Source: Aromatoleum aromaticum EbN1
GTDB taxonomy: Bacteria; Pseudomonadota; Gammaproteobacteria; Burkholderiales; Rhodocyclaceae
Assembly (NCBI RefSeq): GCF_000025965.1
Contig: NC_006513.1
Location: 2,170,001 to 2,234,000 of the forward strand
Direction of reading: 5' to 3'
DNA: 64,000 nucleotides
Shown here one piece after another: positions 1 through 9,406 of the stretch. Position 1 is the stretch's first letter. Each line of letters opens with the position of its first letter. Position numbers and translations under genes: made by a program. A model generated the notes under the pieces. It did no database searches, was not told the DNA's origin, and worked only from the letters and a program-made list of their open reading frames with translations.

Positions 1-241
1 CCTCGCCCTCCGTTGGGGAGCGGACAGGCTGCGTTTCCTGTGCTTGTGGAATGGCGGCGGGGCGGACGGGGATGGGGGCACTGCACACCTGTACCGTGAA
101 GCGAAGCGTCGCAGCGCCCCAGTGACGTGGCTCGATACGCGTTCATTGTGGTGAACCCGGTCCGTATCGGCCACGCACCTCCGCCCCGCAGCTGAACGGC
201 CGGCCGCGTCGGAAGATGCCGCCGGCCGAAAGCGGGAAAAG

Positions 242-532
242 CTATTTCGACTTCGCGACCTGTTTTTTCGCGCTGCCCACGGTGATCTGCTCGCGCAGCT
301 GGGCGACCGATTTATCCCCGATTCCGGGTACTTTCGTCAGATCGTCGACGCTCGCGAAGGCTCCGTTCGCCTTGCGGTATTCGATGATCGCCTTGGCTTT
401 TGCCGGTCCGATTCCCTTGACCGTCTCGAGAGTGGCAGCATCGGCGCTATTGACGTCGACGGGCGCCTCGGCGAGCGCCACCAGCGGCGACAGGGCGAGG
501 GCGAAGAGCAGCGAACGAAGCAGTTTGTTCAC
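242..532 (-). CDS. ComEA-family helix-hairpin-helix protein, secreted
   Basis: Small (96 aa) exported DNA-binding protein. An N-terminal signal sequence (residues about 1-22, hydrophobic LLFALALSPLVALA) is followed by a tandem helix-hairpin-helix region: VNSADAATLETVKGIG and then VPGIGDKSVAQL. This is the ComEA/competence-type fold, which binds double-stranded DNA non-specifically in the periplasm. I chose the GTG at 532 because a clean GGAGG lies 7 bases upstream (540-544); the open frame runs on to 709 but that part looks non-coding. The C-terminus is lysine-rich. Stand-alone ComEA-like proteins of this size are common in betaproteobacteria, and natural transformation is inferred only from the family. 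Confidence 0.85.
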   Translation of the reverse strand: MNKLLRSLLFALALSPLVALAEAPVDVNSADAATLETVKGIGPAKAKAIIEYRKANGAFASVDDLTKVPGIGDKSVAQLREQITVGSAKKQVAKSK

Positions 533-760
533 GTGAGTACCTCCAGGCGGGTTCATGCCATATGGCAAATGCAATTTACGAGCCGCTGCGGACGATGTCA
601 ATGACATTTTATCCGGAGCGCCCTGCCGATTCGTGGGCAGCAGCGGCTGTGCGGCACGCTGCAGCGCGTCCTGATGCCGGCCAGCCGCTCGCGAGGCAGG
701 GCGGGGCATTTAATCCGGCGAAGCGCGTGGTTGCCGACAGTGAACAGGGAGGCTTCGATT

Positions 761-1501
761 ATGCTTGCGGTCATGGAACCGAATCCCGCCGATCCCGCGC
801 TGCACCTCCCGGGGCCTCTCGCGTCATATGGTGATGCGATACCAGCCTATCTTCGCCATGCATACTCCTGGGCTTATCTCGACCCGCGCACGCTGCGCTG
901 GCTCGATCGGCCCGCCGTCGTCTCGGCGATTCTGTGGGGGAATGCGAATCGGCTGATGCGCGACGCAGTCGCCGAGTTCGTGCCCGGGCAGCGGGTGCTG
1001 CAGGCGGCTTGCGTGTATGGCGGATTTTCAGCGCTGCTCGCGCAACGCCTCGGTGCACACGGTGCGCTCGATGTCGTCGATGTCGCCGCGTTGCAGGTCG
1101 CGAACGCACGCCGCAAGCTGGCGGGTTTCCGGCAGGCGAAGATATGGCAGGCGGATCTTTCCGTGTCCGGCTGCGTCGCTGCCGACGCGTACGACGGAGT
1201 GTGCTGTTTCTTCCTGTTGCACGAGGTGCCGGAGGCGGAGCGCTGCCGAATCGTCGACAACCTGCTCGCGGCCGTGCGGCCCGGCGGCAGGATCGTGTTC
1301 GTCGATTACCACCGGCCGCGCGGCTGGCACCCGCTGCGCCCGGTGATGTCGATGGTATTCCGCAGCTTCGAGCCTTATGCGCAGTCGCTTTTCGCCGCCG
1401 CGATCGAGTCGCGGTCGGCGCGTTCGGCCGGCTTCGAATGGACAAAGACCACCTGCTTCGGTGGTCTTTATCAAAAGCTGGTCGGCACGCGGCGAGGCTG
1501 A
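761..1501 (+). CDS. rquA: RquA-like methyltransferase (candidate rhodoquinone biosynthesis)
   Basis: Class I SAM-dependent methyltransferase-like protein of 246 aa. The SAM-binding motif I is the unusual VLQAACVYGGFS rather than a glycine-rich E/DxGxGxG, followed by LDVVDVAALQ, CCFFLLHEVPE and RPGGRIVFVDYHRP. An N-terminal YSWAYLDPRTLRWLDR segment precedes the core. These features, especially the VYG motif and the LHE/DYHRP blocks, are those I associate with RquA, which converts ubiquinone to rhodoquinone for fumarate-reducing anaerobic metabolism. The ATG at 761 has an AGGGAGG ribosome site about 9 bases upstream. A perfect hairpin (1444-1469) lies inside the 3' end of the gene. The alternative is a UbiE-like methyltransferase of other function. 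Confidence 0.75.
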   Translation: MLAVMEPNPADPALHLPGPLASYGDAIPAYLRHAYSWAYLDPRTLRWLDRPAVVSAILWGNANRLMRDAVAEFVPGQRVLQAACVYGGFSALLAQRLGAHGALDVVDVAALQVANARRKLAGFRQAKIWQADLSVSGCVAADAYDGVCCFFLLHEVPEAERCRIVDNLLAAVRPGGRIVFVDYHRPRGWHPLRPVMSMVFRSFEPYAQSLFAAAIESRSARSAGFEWTKTTCFGGLYQKLVGTRRG

Positions 1502-1526
1502 AAACCCCTGTACCGCGAGCGGGGTG

Positions 1527-3053
1527 TCAACGGTTGCGATCGTCCGTCTTGGCGTTGAACAGTGCCGGACGCGATTGCGGGCGACGGTTGCCGTCGGGGC
1601 GCGGCGCCGCGCGGGCGCTGTCACTGCTGCGTGGCGCGCCGTTCGGCCCGGCGTTGCGCAGCGCCCGGTTGCCGTCCGCGTCGGGGTGTCCGCGCTTGGC
1701 TTCGACCTCGCTGCGCGGGGCGCGATTGCCGAAATTGTCGGCGTCGCGTGACCGGACGGGGGCACGGGAAGGAGACGGAGGGGTCGCCTGCCTGCCGGCC
1801 GGGCGATCGGTCCGCGCCTGGCGCGGCGCGTTCGCGTTGTTGTGTCGCGACGGCTGGCGCGGTTGCCGCGGGGGACGCGCGTCGCTCTCGTTCGGGTCGA
1901 CCGGCGCGATCGCGAAAGCCGGCAGCGCTTCGCGGTCGATCGTGCGCTTGATCAGCCGCTCGATCGCCGTCAGGTGCTGGCGCTCTTCGGAGTCGACGAA
2001 CGACACCGCGGCGCCGCTCGAGCCTGCGCGGCCGGTGCGACCGATGCGGTGGACGTAGTCTTCGGGAACGTTCGGCAGTTCGAAGTTCACGACATGCGGC
2101 AACTGGTCGATGTCCAGTCCGCGCGCGGCGATGTCCGTCGCCACCAGCACCGGCAGCGAGCCGTCCTTGAATTCGGCCAGCGCGCGAGTACGCGCCGACT
2201 GGCTCTTGTTGCCGTGGATCGCCGCCGACGGGATGCCGTGCTTGGCGAGGTATTCCGCGAGCTTGTTGGCGCCGTGCTTGGTGCGGGTGAACACCAGCAC
2301 CTGATGCCAGTCGTTCTGCTTGACGAGATGCACCAGGAGGTCGCGCTTTTGCTTCTGCGCGACCGAATAGACTGACTGCTGCACGAGTTCGGACGCGGTG
2401 TTGCGCCGCGCGACTTCGACGCAGCCCGGATTGTGCAGCAGTCCGTTCGCGAGGCTGCGGATCTCGTCCGAGAAAGTCGCTGAAAACAGCAGGTTCTGGC
2501 GCTGCTTCGGCAGCAGCGCGAGGATTTTGCGGATGTCGCGGATGAAGCCCATGTCGAGCATGCGGTCCGCTTCGTCGAGGATCAGGATCTCGACGCCCGA
2601 CAGGTCGAGCGTCTTCTGGCCGACGTGGTCGAGCAGCCGGCCCGGGGTCGCGACGAGGATGTCGACGCGTTTTTTCAGCGCCTGGATCTGCGGGTTGATG
2701 CCGACGCCGCCGAACATCACCATCGACGTCGTCGGCAGGTGCTTGCCGTAGGTCCGGACCGATTCCTCGACCTGCGCCGCGAGTTCACGCGTCGGAGTCA
2801 GGATCAGGCAGCGCGGGCGGCCGGCCTTCGGGTTCGCTGCCGGGGCGGCGGACAGGCGGTGCAGCACCGGCAGCGTGAAGCCGGCAGTCTTGCCGGTGCC
2901 GGTCTGGGCGGCGGCGAGAAGATCGCCGCCGGCGAGCACGAGCGGGATCGCCTGTGCCTGGATCGGCGTCGGCGTCGTGTAGCCGGATTCGGAAATTGCG
3001 CGCAGCAGCGGTTCGGCCAGTCCGAGACCGGCAAAGTTTGCTTCTGATGTCAT
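1527..3053 (-). CDS. rhlE: DEAD-box ATP-dependent RNA helicase, RhlE type
   Basis: RNA helicase of 508 aa that unwinds RNA duplexes in ribosome assembly or mRNA turnover. All DEAD-box motifs are visible in order: Q motif ([13 protein letters not shown]), Walker [30 protein letters not shown] ([11 protein letters not shown]), then helicase domain 2 with [11 protein letters not shown] and [10 protein letters not shown]. The C-terminal ~130 residues are an arginine/proline/asparagine-rich disordered tail, typical of RhlE and thought to bind RNA. The start at 3053 ([12 protein letters not shown]) matches the family, with GGAG upstream; longer in-frame starts to 3173 lack similarity. It converges on rquA. 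Confidence 0.92.
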   Translation of the reverse strand: MTSEANFAGLGLAEPLLRAISESGYTTPTPIQAQAIPLVLAGGDLLAAAQTGTGKTAGFTLPVLHRLSAAPAANPKAGRPRCLILTPTRELAAQVEESVRTYGKHLPTTSMVMFGGVGINPQIQALKKRVDILVATPGRLLDHVGQKTLDLSGVEILILDEADRMLDMGFIRDIRKILALLPKQRQNLLFSATFSDEIRSLANGLLHNPGCVEVARRNTASELVQQSVYSVAQKQKRDLLVHLVKQNDWHQVLVFTRTKHGANKLAEYLAKHGIPSAAIHGNKSQSARTRALAEFKDGSLPVLVATDIAARGLDIDQLPHVVNFELPNVPEDYVHRIGRTGRAGSSGAAVSFVDSEERQHLTAIERLIKRTIDREALPAFAIAPVDPNESDARPPRQPRQPSRHNNANAPRQARTDRPAGRQATPPSPSRAPVRSRDADNFGNRAPRSEVEAKRGHPDADGNRALRNAGPNGAPRSSDSARAAPRPDGNRRPQSRPALFNAKTDDRNR

Positions 3054-3326
3054 CGAGAAAATTGCTCCAGCGACGGCCTGTCGCTCAAGCTGAGTGACAC
3101 CAATCGAGGCGGGCGGGGAAATGAGACCGGAAAAGGTCGTTGGGGACGAGCGTCGCCGATTGGCTGGGCGCACGCAAGAGGTGAATTGTACGGGCTTTTG
3201 CGGCAGCGCAGCGAAATTCTTGCGCAGAGTGTGGACGATGCGCCACGCTACTCCTTACGTGCAATGTTTCGGCAGCCGATTGGCAGTTATAGTCCTCGTT
3301 CTGTCCAGGGTTACAGGTGCCGGTCA

Positions 3327-4469
3327 ATGCAAGCTTCCTGTCCGCGTTTGTCACGCCTTCGGTCGCGTCTGGCGCGGCGACTCGGCTTGAAGGCGCTGGC
3401 CGGCCTGGTGCTGGTCGCCTGCCTGATTCTCGCGTTCGGCGCTGTCGCCGGCCGTGTCGCGTTCGCGACCTGGAGTTTTCTCGTCGAAGGGAAAGTCGCG
3501 GTGGCAACGACTTCCGCCGCCGTGTCGATGGTTGCGTTCGCGCTCGCGTGGCGCGGCCTCGGGTGGCTGCTCTCGCCGGCTGCGTGCCCTGCCGGCGTTC
3601 GCCTGCCGCGCGAGGCGGCGCGCTCCCTCCATGTGATGATCGACCAGATGAGCCAGCGCTTCGGCGGGATTCCCGTCGACGCGGTGTGGATCGGCGGCGA
3701 TATGAACGCGGCGATTCTGCAACGGCCGCGCTGGGGCTGGATCGGACCGATCGAGACGCATCTCATCATCGGCCTGCCGCTTGCCCATAGCGTGTCGCGA
3801 CGCCAGTTCTGCGCGATCCTCGCTCACGAATTCGCCCATCTGGCGTGCCAGCGGCAGCGGCTCGACGCGTGGTGGGGGCACTTGCGCGCGTGGTGGTTCC
3901 GCGTGCTGGATCGCTGCATCGACGGCATTCCGCTGCTCGGGCGCGGCTTCGAATGGGGGTTCGCCGGCGATCTGCGCGAGGCGCTGCGCCTCGCGCGCCT
4001 CGAAGAGTTCGAAGCCGATGCCGTCGCCGCGCGCGTCGTCGGCGCGCAGCTGGTCGGCGAAGCGCTCGTCGAAGTCGCGCTGAAGGAGCGTTTTCTCAGC
4101 GAGGATTACTGGCGCAAAGTCATGGCGCAGAGCCGGCTGCAGCCGGAACCGTCGATTCGCCCGTACCGGGACATGGGTCTCGGGATGATGGCGGGTTTCA
4201 GGCGGCCGATGCCGGGATTGCTCGATCTGAGGCGCTGGATGGCGGGTGACGAAGAGCAGGCTCCAGGCGCCAGTTTTCACCCGACGGTCGCCGAGCGCTT
4301 GCGCGCGCTGCGCGTGCGCGCCGCGGTGTCGCACGGCGAACGCAAGTCGGTCGCCGACGCCTGCCTCGCGCCGCTGCTGCCGACGCTGGCGTGGGTCTTC
4401 GACCGGGCGTGGTGGGAGGACTCGCGCCTCGCGTGGCGGGGCTGTTACCAGCTGTCGCGGCCGGATTGA
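3327..4469 (+). CDS. M48-family membrane metallopeptidase
   Basis: Predicted inner-membrane zinc endopeptidase (380 aa from the start chosen). Two hydrophobic segments lie near the N-terminus (about residues 24-48 and 57-80), followed by the catalytic AHEFAH (HExxH at 167-171) and the downstream EEFEAD motif (E227-xxx-D231) that supplies the third zinc ligand in M48/HtpX-like enzymes. The C-terminal half contains FHPTVAERL, a motif common in M48 peptidases. The start is uncertain: ATG 3327 has only a weak AGGT upstream, and earlier in-frame starts reach 3186. Substrates unknown. It converges on btuF, 10 bases away. Confidence 0.8.
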   Translation: MQASCPRLSRLRSRLARRLGLKALAGLVLVACLILAFGAVAGRVAFATWSFLVEGKVAVATTSAAVSMVAFALAWRGLGWLLSPAACPAGVRLPREAARSLHVMIDQMSQRFGGIPVDAVWIGGDMNAAILQRPRWGWIGPIETHLIIGLPLAHSVSRRQFCAILAHEFAHLACQRQRLDAWWGHLRAWWFRVLDRCIDGIPLLGRGFEWGFAGDLREALRLARLEEFEADAVAARVVGAQLVGEALVEVALKERFLSEDYWRKVMAQSRLQPEPSIRPYRDMGLGMMAGFRRPMPGLLDLRRWMAGDEEQAPGASFHPTVAERLRALRVRAAVSHGERKSVADACLAPLLPTLAWVFDRAWWEDSRLAWRGCYQLSRPD

Positions 4470-4479
4470 GCAGCGATGA

Positions 4480-5373
4480 TCAGCGCCCGTCGCGTTTCGC
4501 GCGCGCTGCGTCGAGAAATTCGCACAGCTGCGCGGCGCCGTCGAGAATCCGCGGCGTGTGACGCTGGATGAGCTCGGGCGGCACAAAATAGAGGTTCCCG
4601 GCCCGGCTCGCTGCCAGCCCCGGCCAGCGTTTCCATCGATCGAGCCATTCCGGGCGCGCGTCGCCCATGCCGCTGGCGACGATCGCTTCCGGATCGGCCG
4701 CGAGCACGCTTTCGACGCCGATCGCCGGCGCAAGCTGCGCCAGCGCGCCGAACACGTTCCTGCCGCCGCACAGGCGTATGACGTCCGAAATCAGGTGCTC
4801 GTCGTTGATCGTCATCAGCGGATCGTCCCAGATCTGATAGAACAGCGGCACCGGAGGACGTTTGGCGTAACGCCGCGCGAGCTCCGTCCTGCGGGCGCGA
4901 AACAACTCGGCCGCGTCATGGCCGGCCTGTTCGCTGCCCGCGAGGCGGCCAAACGTCTCGAGGCTGCGCGCGACGTCGTCGAGAGTGCGCGGTTCGTTGA
5001 GGAACACCGGAATCCCGAGGGCCGCGAGCTTGTCGAGATGTGCGTCGCGGTTGCCGCTGCGCCAGGCGATCACGAGGTCCGGCCGCAACGCCGCGATCGC
5101 CTCCATATCGACGTTGCTGTAGCTGCCGACCCGCGGCAGCGCCTTCGCCGCGTCGGGAAAGTCGCTGTAGTCGACCACGCCGACGACCCGTTCCCCGGCG
5201 CCCGCTGCGAACAGCAGTTCGGTGACGTGCGGCGCGAGGCTGATGATGCGATGTGCGGGCTGCGCGAGCTGCACGTGGCGTCCGGTGTCGTCCTCGACGA
5301 CGAGTTCCGCGCGCAGCGGAGCCGCGAGCAGGAGGCAAAGGCAGAGTGTCGCGGCGATGCGAAGCGGGGTCAT
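4480..5373 (-). CDS. btuF: Periplasmic cobalamin-binding protein BtuF-like
   Basis: Substrate-binding protein (297 aa) of an ABC importer for vitamin B12 or a related corrinoid. A signal peptide (residues 1-22, LRIAATLCLCLLLAAPLRA) is followed by the two-lobe Peripla_BP_2 fold: RIISLAPHVTELLFAAGAG, VGVVDYSDFP, RVGSYSNVDMEAIAALRPDLVIAW and, in lobe 2, IWDDPLMTIN and CGGRNVF. These blocks are characteristic of BtuF. The membrane and ATPase partners are not in this window. It is divergent from cobQ with a spacer of about 110 bases, too short for a cobalamin riboswitch, and I see none. Specificity for B12 rather than a siderophore is supported by this neighbour. Confidence 0.85.
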   Translation of the reverse strand: MTPLRIAATLCLCLLLAAPLRAELVVEDDTGRHVQLAQPAHRIISLAPHVTELLFAAGAGERVVGVVDYSDFPDAAKALPRVGSYSNVDMEAIAALRPDLVIAWRSGNRDAHLDKLAALGIPVFLNEPRTLDDVARSLETFGRLAGSEQAGHDAAELFRARRTELARRYAKRPPVPLFYQIWDDPLMTINDEHLISDVIRLCGGRNVFGALAQLAPAIGVESVLAADPEAIVASGMGDARPEWLDRWKRWPGLAASRAGNLYFVPPELIQRHTPRILDGAAQLCEFLDAARAKRDGR

Positions 5374-5483
5374 CGGCAGTACCGTGAAGCCGGCGCCAGG
5401 CTCGATCGGCCTGGAAATCGTCGGCGGGAAGCTTATCTTATCGGCGATAATCCGCCGCTTTGAACGAAGCGGGATTTTACGCG

Positions 5484-6953
5484 ATGCCCCATGCTGTTGC
5501 GCTGATGGTTCAGGGGACGACTTCGGACGCCGGGAAAAGCACGCTCGTCGCCGGCCTCGCCCGGGTGCTGTTTCGTCGCGGTGTGCGCATCGCGCCGTTC
5601 AAGCCGCAGAACATGGCGTTGAATTCCGCTGTGACCGTCGACGGCGGCGAGATCGGCCGCGCCCAGGCGCTGCAGGCGCTGGCCGCAGGGCTTGAGCCGC
5701 ATAGCGATTTCAATCCGGTGCTGCTGAAGCCTTCTACCGATGTCGGCGCGCAGGTCGTCATCCACGGCCGCGTCGCGCTGAGCCTGTCGGCGCGCGACTA
5801 CCATGCGTACAAGCCGACGGCGATGGCGGCGGTGATGGCGTCGTGGGATCGCCTCGTCACCGCCTACGAGTGCGTGCTTGTCGAAGGGGCCGGCAGTCCC
5901 GCGGAAATCAACCTGCGCGACCGCGACATCGCGAACATGGGGTTTGCAGAAGCCGCCGACGTGCCGGTGATCCTCGTCGCCGACATCGACCGTGGCGGAG
6001 TGTTCGCGCATCTGGTCGGCACGCTGGAACTGCTGTCGCCGTCCGAGCAGGCGCGCGTCAAGGGTTTCGTCATCAACCGCTTTCGCGGCGACCTCGGGCT
6101 GCTGCAGCCGGGGCTCGACTGGCTCGAAGCGCGCACCGGCCGCCCGGTGCTGGGCGTGCTGCCGTACCTGCACGGGCTCTTTCTCGACGCCGAGGATGCG
6201 CTCGCCGACGCGCGCGCGGAAAAAGGCGAGACGCGCCTCACGGTCGTCGCGCCAGTCTATCCGCGCATCTCGAACCACACCGATCTCGACGCGCTGCGCC
6301 TGCACCCGCAGGTCGATTTCCGCTGGGTCGGCCCCGGCCAGGCGATGCCCCCGGCGGACCTGATCGTGCTGCCCGGTTCGAAGAGCGTGCAGGCGGACCT
6401 GGCGTGGCTGCGCGCGCAGGGTTGGGATGCGGCGATCCTGCGGCACCTGCGCTACGGCGGCAAGCTCGCCGGAATTTGCGGCGGTTTCCAGATGCTCGGT
6501 GGATGGCTGCACGATCCGCTCGGCCTCGAAGGCGGCGCCGGCAGCATCGCCGGGCTCGGCCTGCTGGACATGGAAACGACGCTCGCAGCTGAAAAGCGCC
6601 TCGAGAACGTGTGCGGCACGCTGAACCTCCCCCGCTCGCCCGCCGCGGCAGGCTACGAGATCCACATGGGCGTGAGCCGGGGGGCAGCGCTCGACCGGCC
6701 GGCGCTGCAGTTCGCTGACGGTCGCGGCGACGGCGCACTGTCGGCGGACGGCCAGATCCTCGGCACGTATCTCCATGGGCTCTTCGACACTCCCGCCGCG
6801 CTGTCGGCGCTGCTCGCGTGGGCGGGGGCGGGCGAAGTCGAAAGCGTCGATCTTGCCGCGCGGCGCGAAGCCGACCTCGACCGGCTTGCCGACGCGATCG
6901 AGCGCCACCTCGACCTCGGGCGGCTGTTTCCCGCCGAGTGGGTGCGCGGGTGA
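5484..6953 (+). CDS. cobQ: Cobyric acid synthase CobQ
   Basis: Glutamine-dependent amidotransferase of late adenosylcobalamin synthesis; it amidates four carboxylates of adenosylcobyrinic acid a,c-diamide to give cobyric acid. The N-terminal ATP domain shows [16 protein letters not shown] and [10 protein letters not shown]; the middle has [14 protein letters not shown] and [12 protein letters not shown]; the C-terminal class I glutaminase-like domain has GICGGFQML with nucleophile Cys332 and YLHGLF with the catalytic His. Length 489 aa is normal. ATG 5484 starts [11 protein letters not shown] as in the family; an in-frame TTG at 5460 would add eight residues. The neighbouring btuF and the B12-dependent mutases fit its role. 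Confidence 0.93.
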   Translation: MPHAVALMVQGTTSDAGKSTLVAGLARVLFRRGVRIAPFKPQNMALNSAVTVDGGEIGRAQALQALAAGLEPHSDFNPVLLKPSTDVGAQVVIHGRVALSLSARDYHAYKPTAMAAVMASWDRLVTAYECVLVEGAGSPAEINLRDRDIANMGFAEAADVPVILVADIDRGGVFAHLVGTLELLSPSEQARVKGFVINRFRGDLGLLQPGLDWLEARTGRPVLGVLPYLHGLFLDAEDALADARAEKGETRLTVVAPVYPRISNHTDLDALRLHPQVDFRWVGPGQAMPPADLIVLPGSKSVQADLAWLRAQGWDAAILRHLRYGGKLAGICGGFQMLGGWLHDPLGLEGGAGSIAGLGLLDMETTLAAEKRLENVCGTLNLPRSPAAAGYEIHMGVSRGAALDRPALQFADGRGDGALSADGQILGTYLHGLFDTPAALSALLAWAGAGEVESVDLAARREADLDRLADAIERHLDLGRLFPAEWVRG

Positions 6954-7000
6954 CGCGGGCGACGTTCCGGACGTCATTGCCCCGGGGCGCCTGAAAGACC

Positions 7001-7783
7001 TCAGCGGCCGGTGAAGCGCGGCGGGCGCTTGGCGAAGAACGCTTCGAGCCCTTCGCGGTAGTCTGCAGTATCGAGGAACGCGAAAGCGGCGCGCTTCTCG
7101 TCCGCGCCGAGCGGCTTGTCCCGCATCAGCCGGTGCACCCACTGCTTGTGCCAGCGTGCGACCAGCGGCGCGCCGGCGGCGATGCGGGCGGCGCTCGCCT
7201 GCGCTTCGTCGATCACTTTCTCGTCGTCGACGATCCGCGTCAGCAGGCCTTTCTGCAGCGCTTCACGTGCCGTCAGGATGCGGCCTTCGAGCAGGATCTC
7301 GAGCAGCACGGCCGGGCCGACGAGGTCGAGCAGCCCTGCCATCTCGCCCGGATACATCGAGAAGCCCAGGCGGTTGATCGGGGCGCCGAAGCGCGCGGAT
7401 TCGCCAGCGATGCGCAAGTCGCAGCAGCCTGCGATCTCGAGGCCGCCGCCGACGCAAGCACCCTGGATTGCCGCCACGGTCGGAACGGGGCACGCACGGA
7501 TCGCGTCGAGCGCGGCCGCGACGAGTCCGTCGTGGTAGTGCAGCGCGTCATCGACAGTCGCTCGCACGGTGAGGAATTCCTCGATATCGCCGCCCGCGGC
7601 GAAAGCCTTGTCGCCGTCGCCGCGCAGGATCACGCAGCGCAGCCCGTCGTCGGCCGCGATCCCTTCGAACGTTTCGTGCAGTGCGATCCACATCGCCGAA
7701 TCGATCGCGTTGAGCTTGCCGGGGTTCGACAACACGAGGGTCGCGACGCCGTCGCCGGACGAAAAAACGATCCGGCCTTTCAT
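7001..7783 (-). CDS. Enoyl-CoA hydratase/isomerase family protein
   Basis: Crotonase-fold enzyme of 260 aa acting on an acyl-CoA. The signature oxyanion-hole segments are present: GDGDKAFAAGGDIEEF (first) and AAIQGACVGGGLEIAGCCDLRIA (second), followed by FGAPINRLGF. The position usually holding the first catalytic glutamate reads PINRLGFSMYPG rather than the PEV/PELGL of classical hydratases, so the reaction could be hydration, isomerisation or hydrolysis. Soluble. It is convergent with cobQ, so its operon context gives no clue. The substrate cannot be read from sequence. Confidence 0.85.
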   Translation of the reverse strand: MKGRIVFSSGDGVATLVLSNPGKLNAIDSAMWIALHETFEGIAADDGLRCVILRGDGDKAFAAGGDIEEFLTVRATVDDALHYHDGLVAAALDAIRACPVPTVAAIQGACVGGGLEIAGCCDLRIAGESARFGAPINRLGFSMYPGEMAGLLDLVGPAVLLEILLEGRILTAREALQKGLLTRIVDDEKVIDEAQASAARIAAGAPLVARWHKQWVHRLMRDKPLGADEKRAAFAFLDTADYREGLEAFFAKRPPRFTGR

Positions 7784-7899
7784 TTCGTGCTGCTCTGGGT
7801 GGTTTTCAACATTTTGTTTTCGCTTGTATTTTTTGCAATCAAAAGTTCTTTTTGTACGTTACAAAAAACTTCCATACCCAACGGTATGGAGCGATTTAG

Positions 7900-8115
7900 A
7901 TCATATATCATCCGCGTTTTGCGGAACTCGTTTCTAAGCGCACGCGCTTTGCGATGATCCTGTCGGCCATCGTGCTGACGATTTTTACGGCTTCGTGCTG
8001 CTCGTGGCGTTCGCCCCCGATCTGATCGGCTGGCGCCTGTCCGGCACCGGCAACCTGACTTTCGGCGTCGCTGCCGGTCTGTTCCAGTTCATTTTCTTCT
8101 GGGTACTGACCCTGC
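7900..8115 (+). pseudogene. DUF485 membrane protein remnant (yjcH-like), frameshifted and fused
   Basis: Remnant of the small two-helix DUF485 protein normally encoded just upstream of the acetate permease ActP. Homology begins RFAELVSKRTRFAMIL (7915 on), with no start codon after an in-frame TAG at 7897. After AIVLTIF the frame is lost at a run of five T (7982-7986); one more T would restore YGFVLLVAFAPDLIG. The second helix ([13 protein letters not shown]) then runs straight into ActP sequence at about 8113-8116, so the DUF485 C-terminus and the ActP N-terminus are both deleted. Three separate lesions make a working product unlikely. Confidence 0.75.
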
Positions 8116-9309
8116 TGGGCGGCGAGCCGCACCAAGTCGACGGCCGACTTCTATACTGCCGGCGGCGGCATTACCGGCTGGCAGAACGGACTGGCGATCA
8201 CCGGCGACTACATGTCGGCGGCGACGCTGCTGGGTCTGACCGCGATGATGTACACGCAGGGCGTCGATGCGTACATCTACATGATCGCGTTCTTCGTCGG
8301 CTGGCCGATCATCCTGTTCCTGATGGCGGAGCGCCTGCGCAACCTCGGCAAGTTCACGTTCGCCGACATCACGTCGTACCGCCTCGACCAGGGCAAGGTG
8401 CGCACGATGGCGGCAGTCAGTTCGCTGACGGTCGTGTGCTTCTACCTCGTCGCGCAGATGGTCGGCGCCGGCCAGCTGATCAAGCTGCTGTTCGGCCTCG
8501 ACTACGTCTATGCGCTGTTCGTCGTCGGTGCGCTGATGATGGTGTACGTGACTTTCGGCGGCATGGTCGCGACGACCTGGGTGCAGATCATCAAGGCCTG
8601 CATGCTGCTGATCGTCGGCACGAACCCGGCGTTCTTCGAAGGCGGCGTGCTCGGCGGCAAGGTCATCGGCGGCGGCAACATGATCGCGATGCACCTCGCC
8701 AAGGCGGTCGGGGGCAACCTGCTGCGCGGCTTCCTGTCGGCAGTCGCGTTCGCGACGATCCTCGCGGTCGTTGCCGGCCTCGCGCTGGCCGGCGCGTCGG
8801 CGATCTCGCACGACATCTACTCGCGCGTGATCATGAAAGGCAAGGCGTCCGAAACCACCGAGCTGAGAGTGTCGAAGTTCGCCACGATCGGCCTCGGCGT
8901 CGTCGCAGTGCTGCTCGGCATCGCGTTCGAGAAGATGAACATCGCGTTCATGGTCGCGCTGGCTTTCGGCGTCGCCGCGTCGGCCAACTTCCCGGTGCTG
9001 ATCCTGTCGATGTACTGGAAAGGCCTGACGACTCGTGGCGCGTTGTGGGGCGGCTACTCGGGTCTCGTGAGCGCCGTGATGTTCGTCGTGCTGTCGAAGT
9101 CGGTGTGGGTGGACGTGCTCGGCAATGCCTCGGCGATCTTCCCCTACACGCAGCCGGCGCTGTTCTCGATGCCGATCGCGTTCCTGCTGACGATCATCGT
9201 GTCGAAGCTCGACATGAGCGCGCGGGCGAAGCGCGAGATCGACGCTTTCGACGATCAGTACGTGCGTGCGCAGACCGGTGTCGGAGCGGCGACCGCTTCC
9301 AGCCACTGA
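8116..9309 (+). pseudogene. Acetate/cation symporter ActP remnant (SSS family) with deletions
   Basis: Sodium:solute symporter, ActP type. Recognisable segments are [66 protein letters not shown] and a C-terminus ending [15 protein letters not shown] normal ActP is about 550 aa. Here the first helix is missing, and an in-frame deletion of about 120 residues joins IIKACMLL directly to IVGTNPAFF, removing several transmembrane helices. An uninterrupted frame of 365 codons survives from ATG 8212, so a protein could still be made, but transport is unlikely. It is followed by a good terminator. Confidence 0.75.
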
Positions 9310-9353
9310 GTCCGGGTACTGGAGACCCCGTCGCGCTTCGGCGCGGCGGCAAG

Positions 9354-9382
9354 ACCCCCGTCAGGCATTGTCCGGCGGGGGT
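9354..9382 (+). terminator. Rho-independent terminator after the actP remnant
   Basis: Perfect 7-bp stem ACCCCCG/CGGGGGT with a 15-base loop, followed by TTTTGTCTTTT. It lies 45 bases after the actP stop and separates it from the convergent tadD end. Confidence 0.75.
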
Positions 9383-9406
9383 TTTGTCTTTTCGCCCCCG
9401 CCTGCG

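Noticed and set aside
1-241. RNA gene or gene end at the left edge
   Set aside because: No tRNA cloverleaf, rRNA-like sequence or convincing reading frame could be recognised; left unannotated.
5374-5483. Cobalamin riboswitch between btuF and cobQ
   Set aside because: The spacer of about 110 bases is too short for the roughly 200-base B12 riboswitch and no B12-box sequence was recognised.
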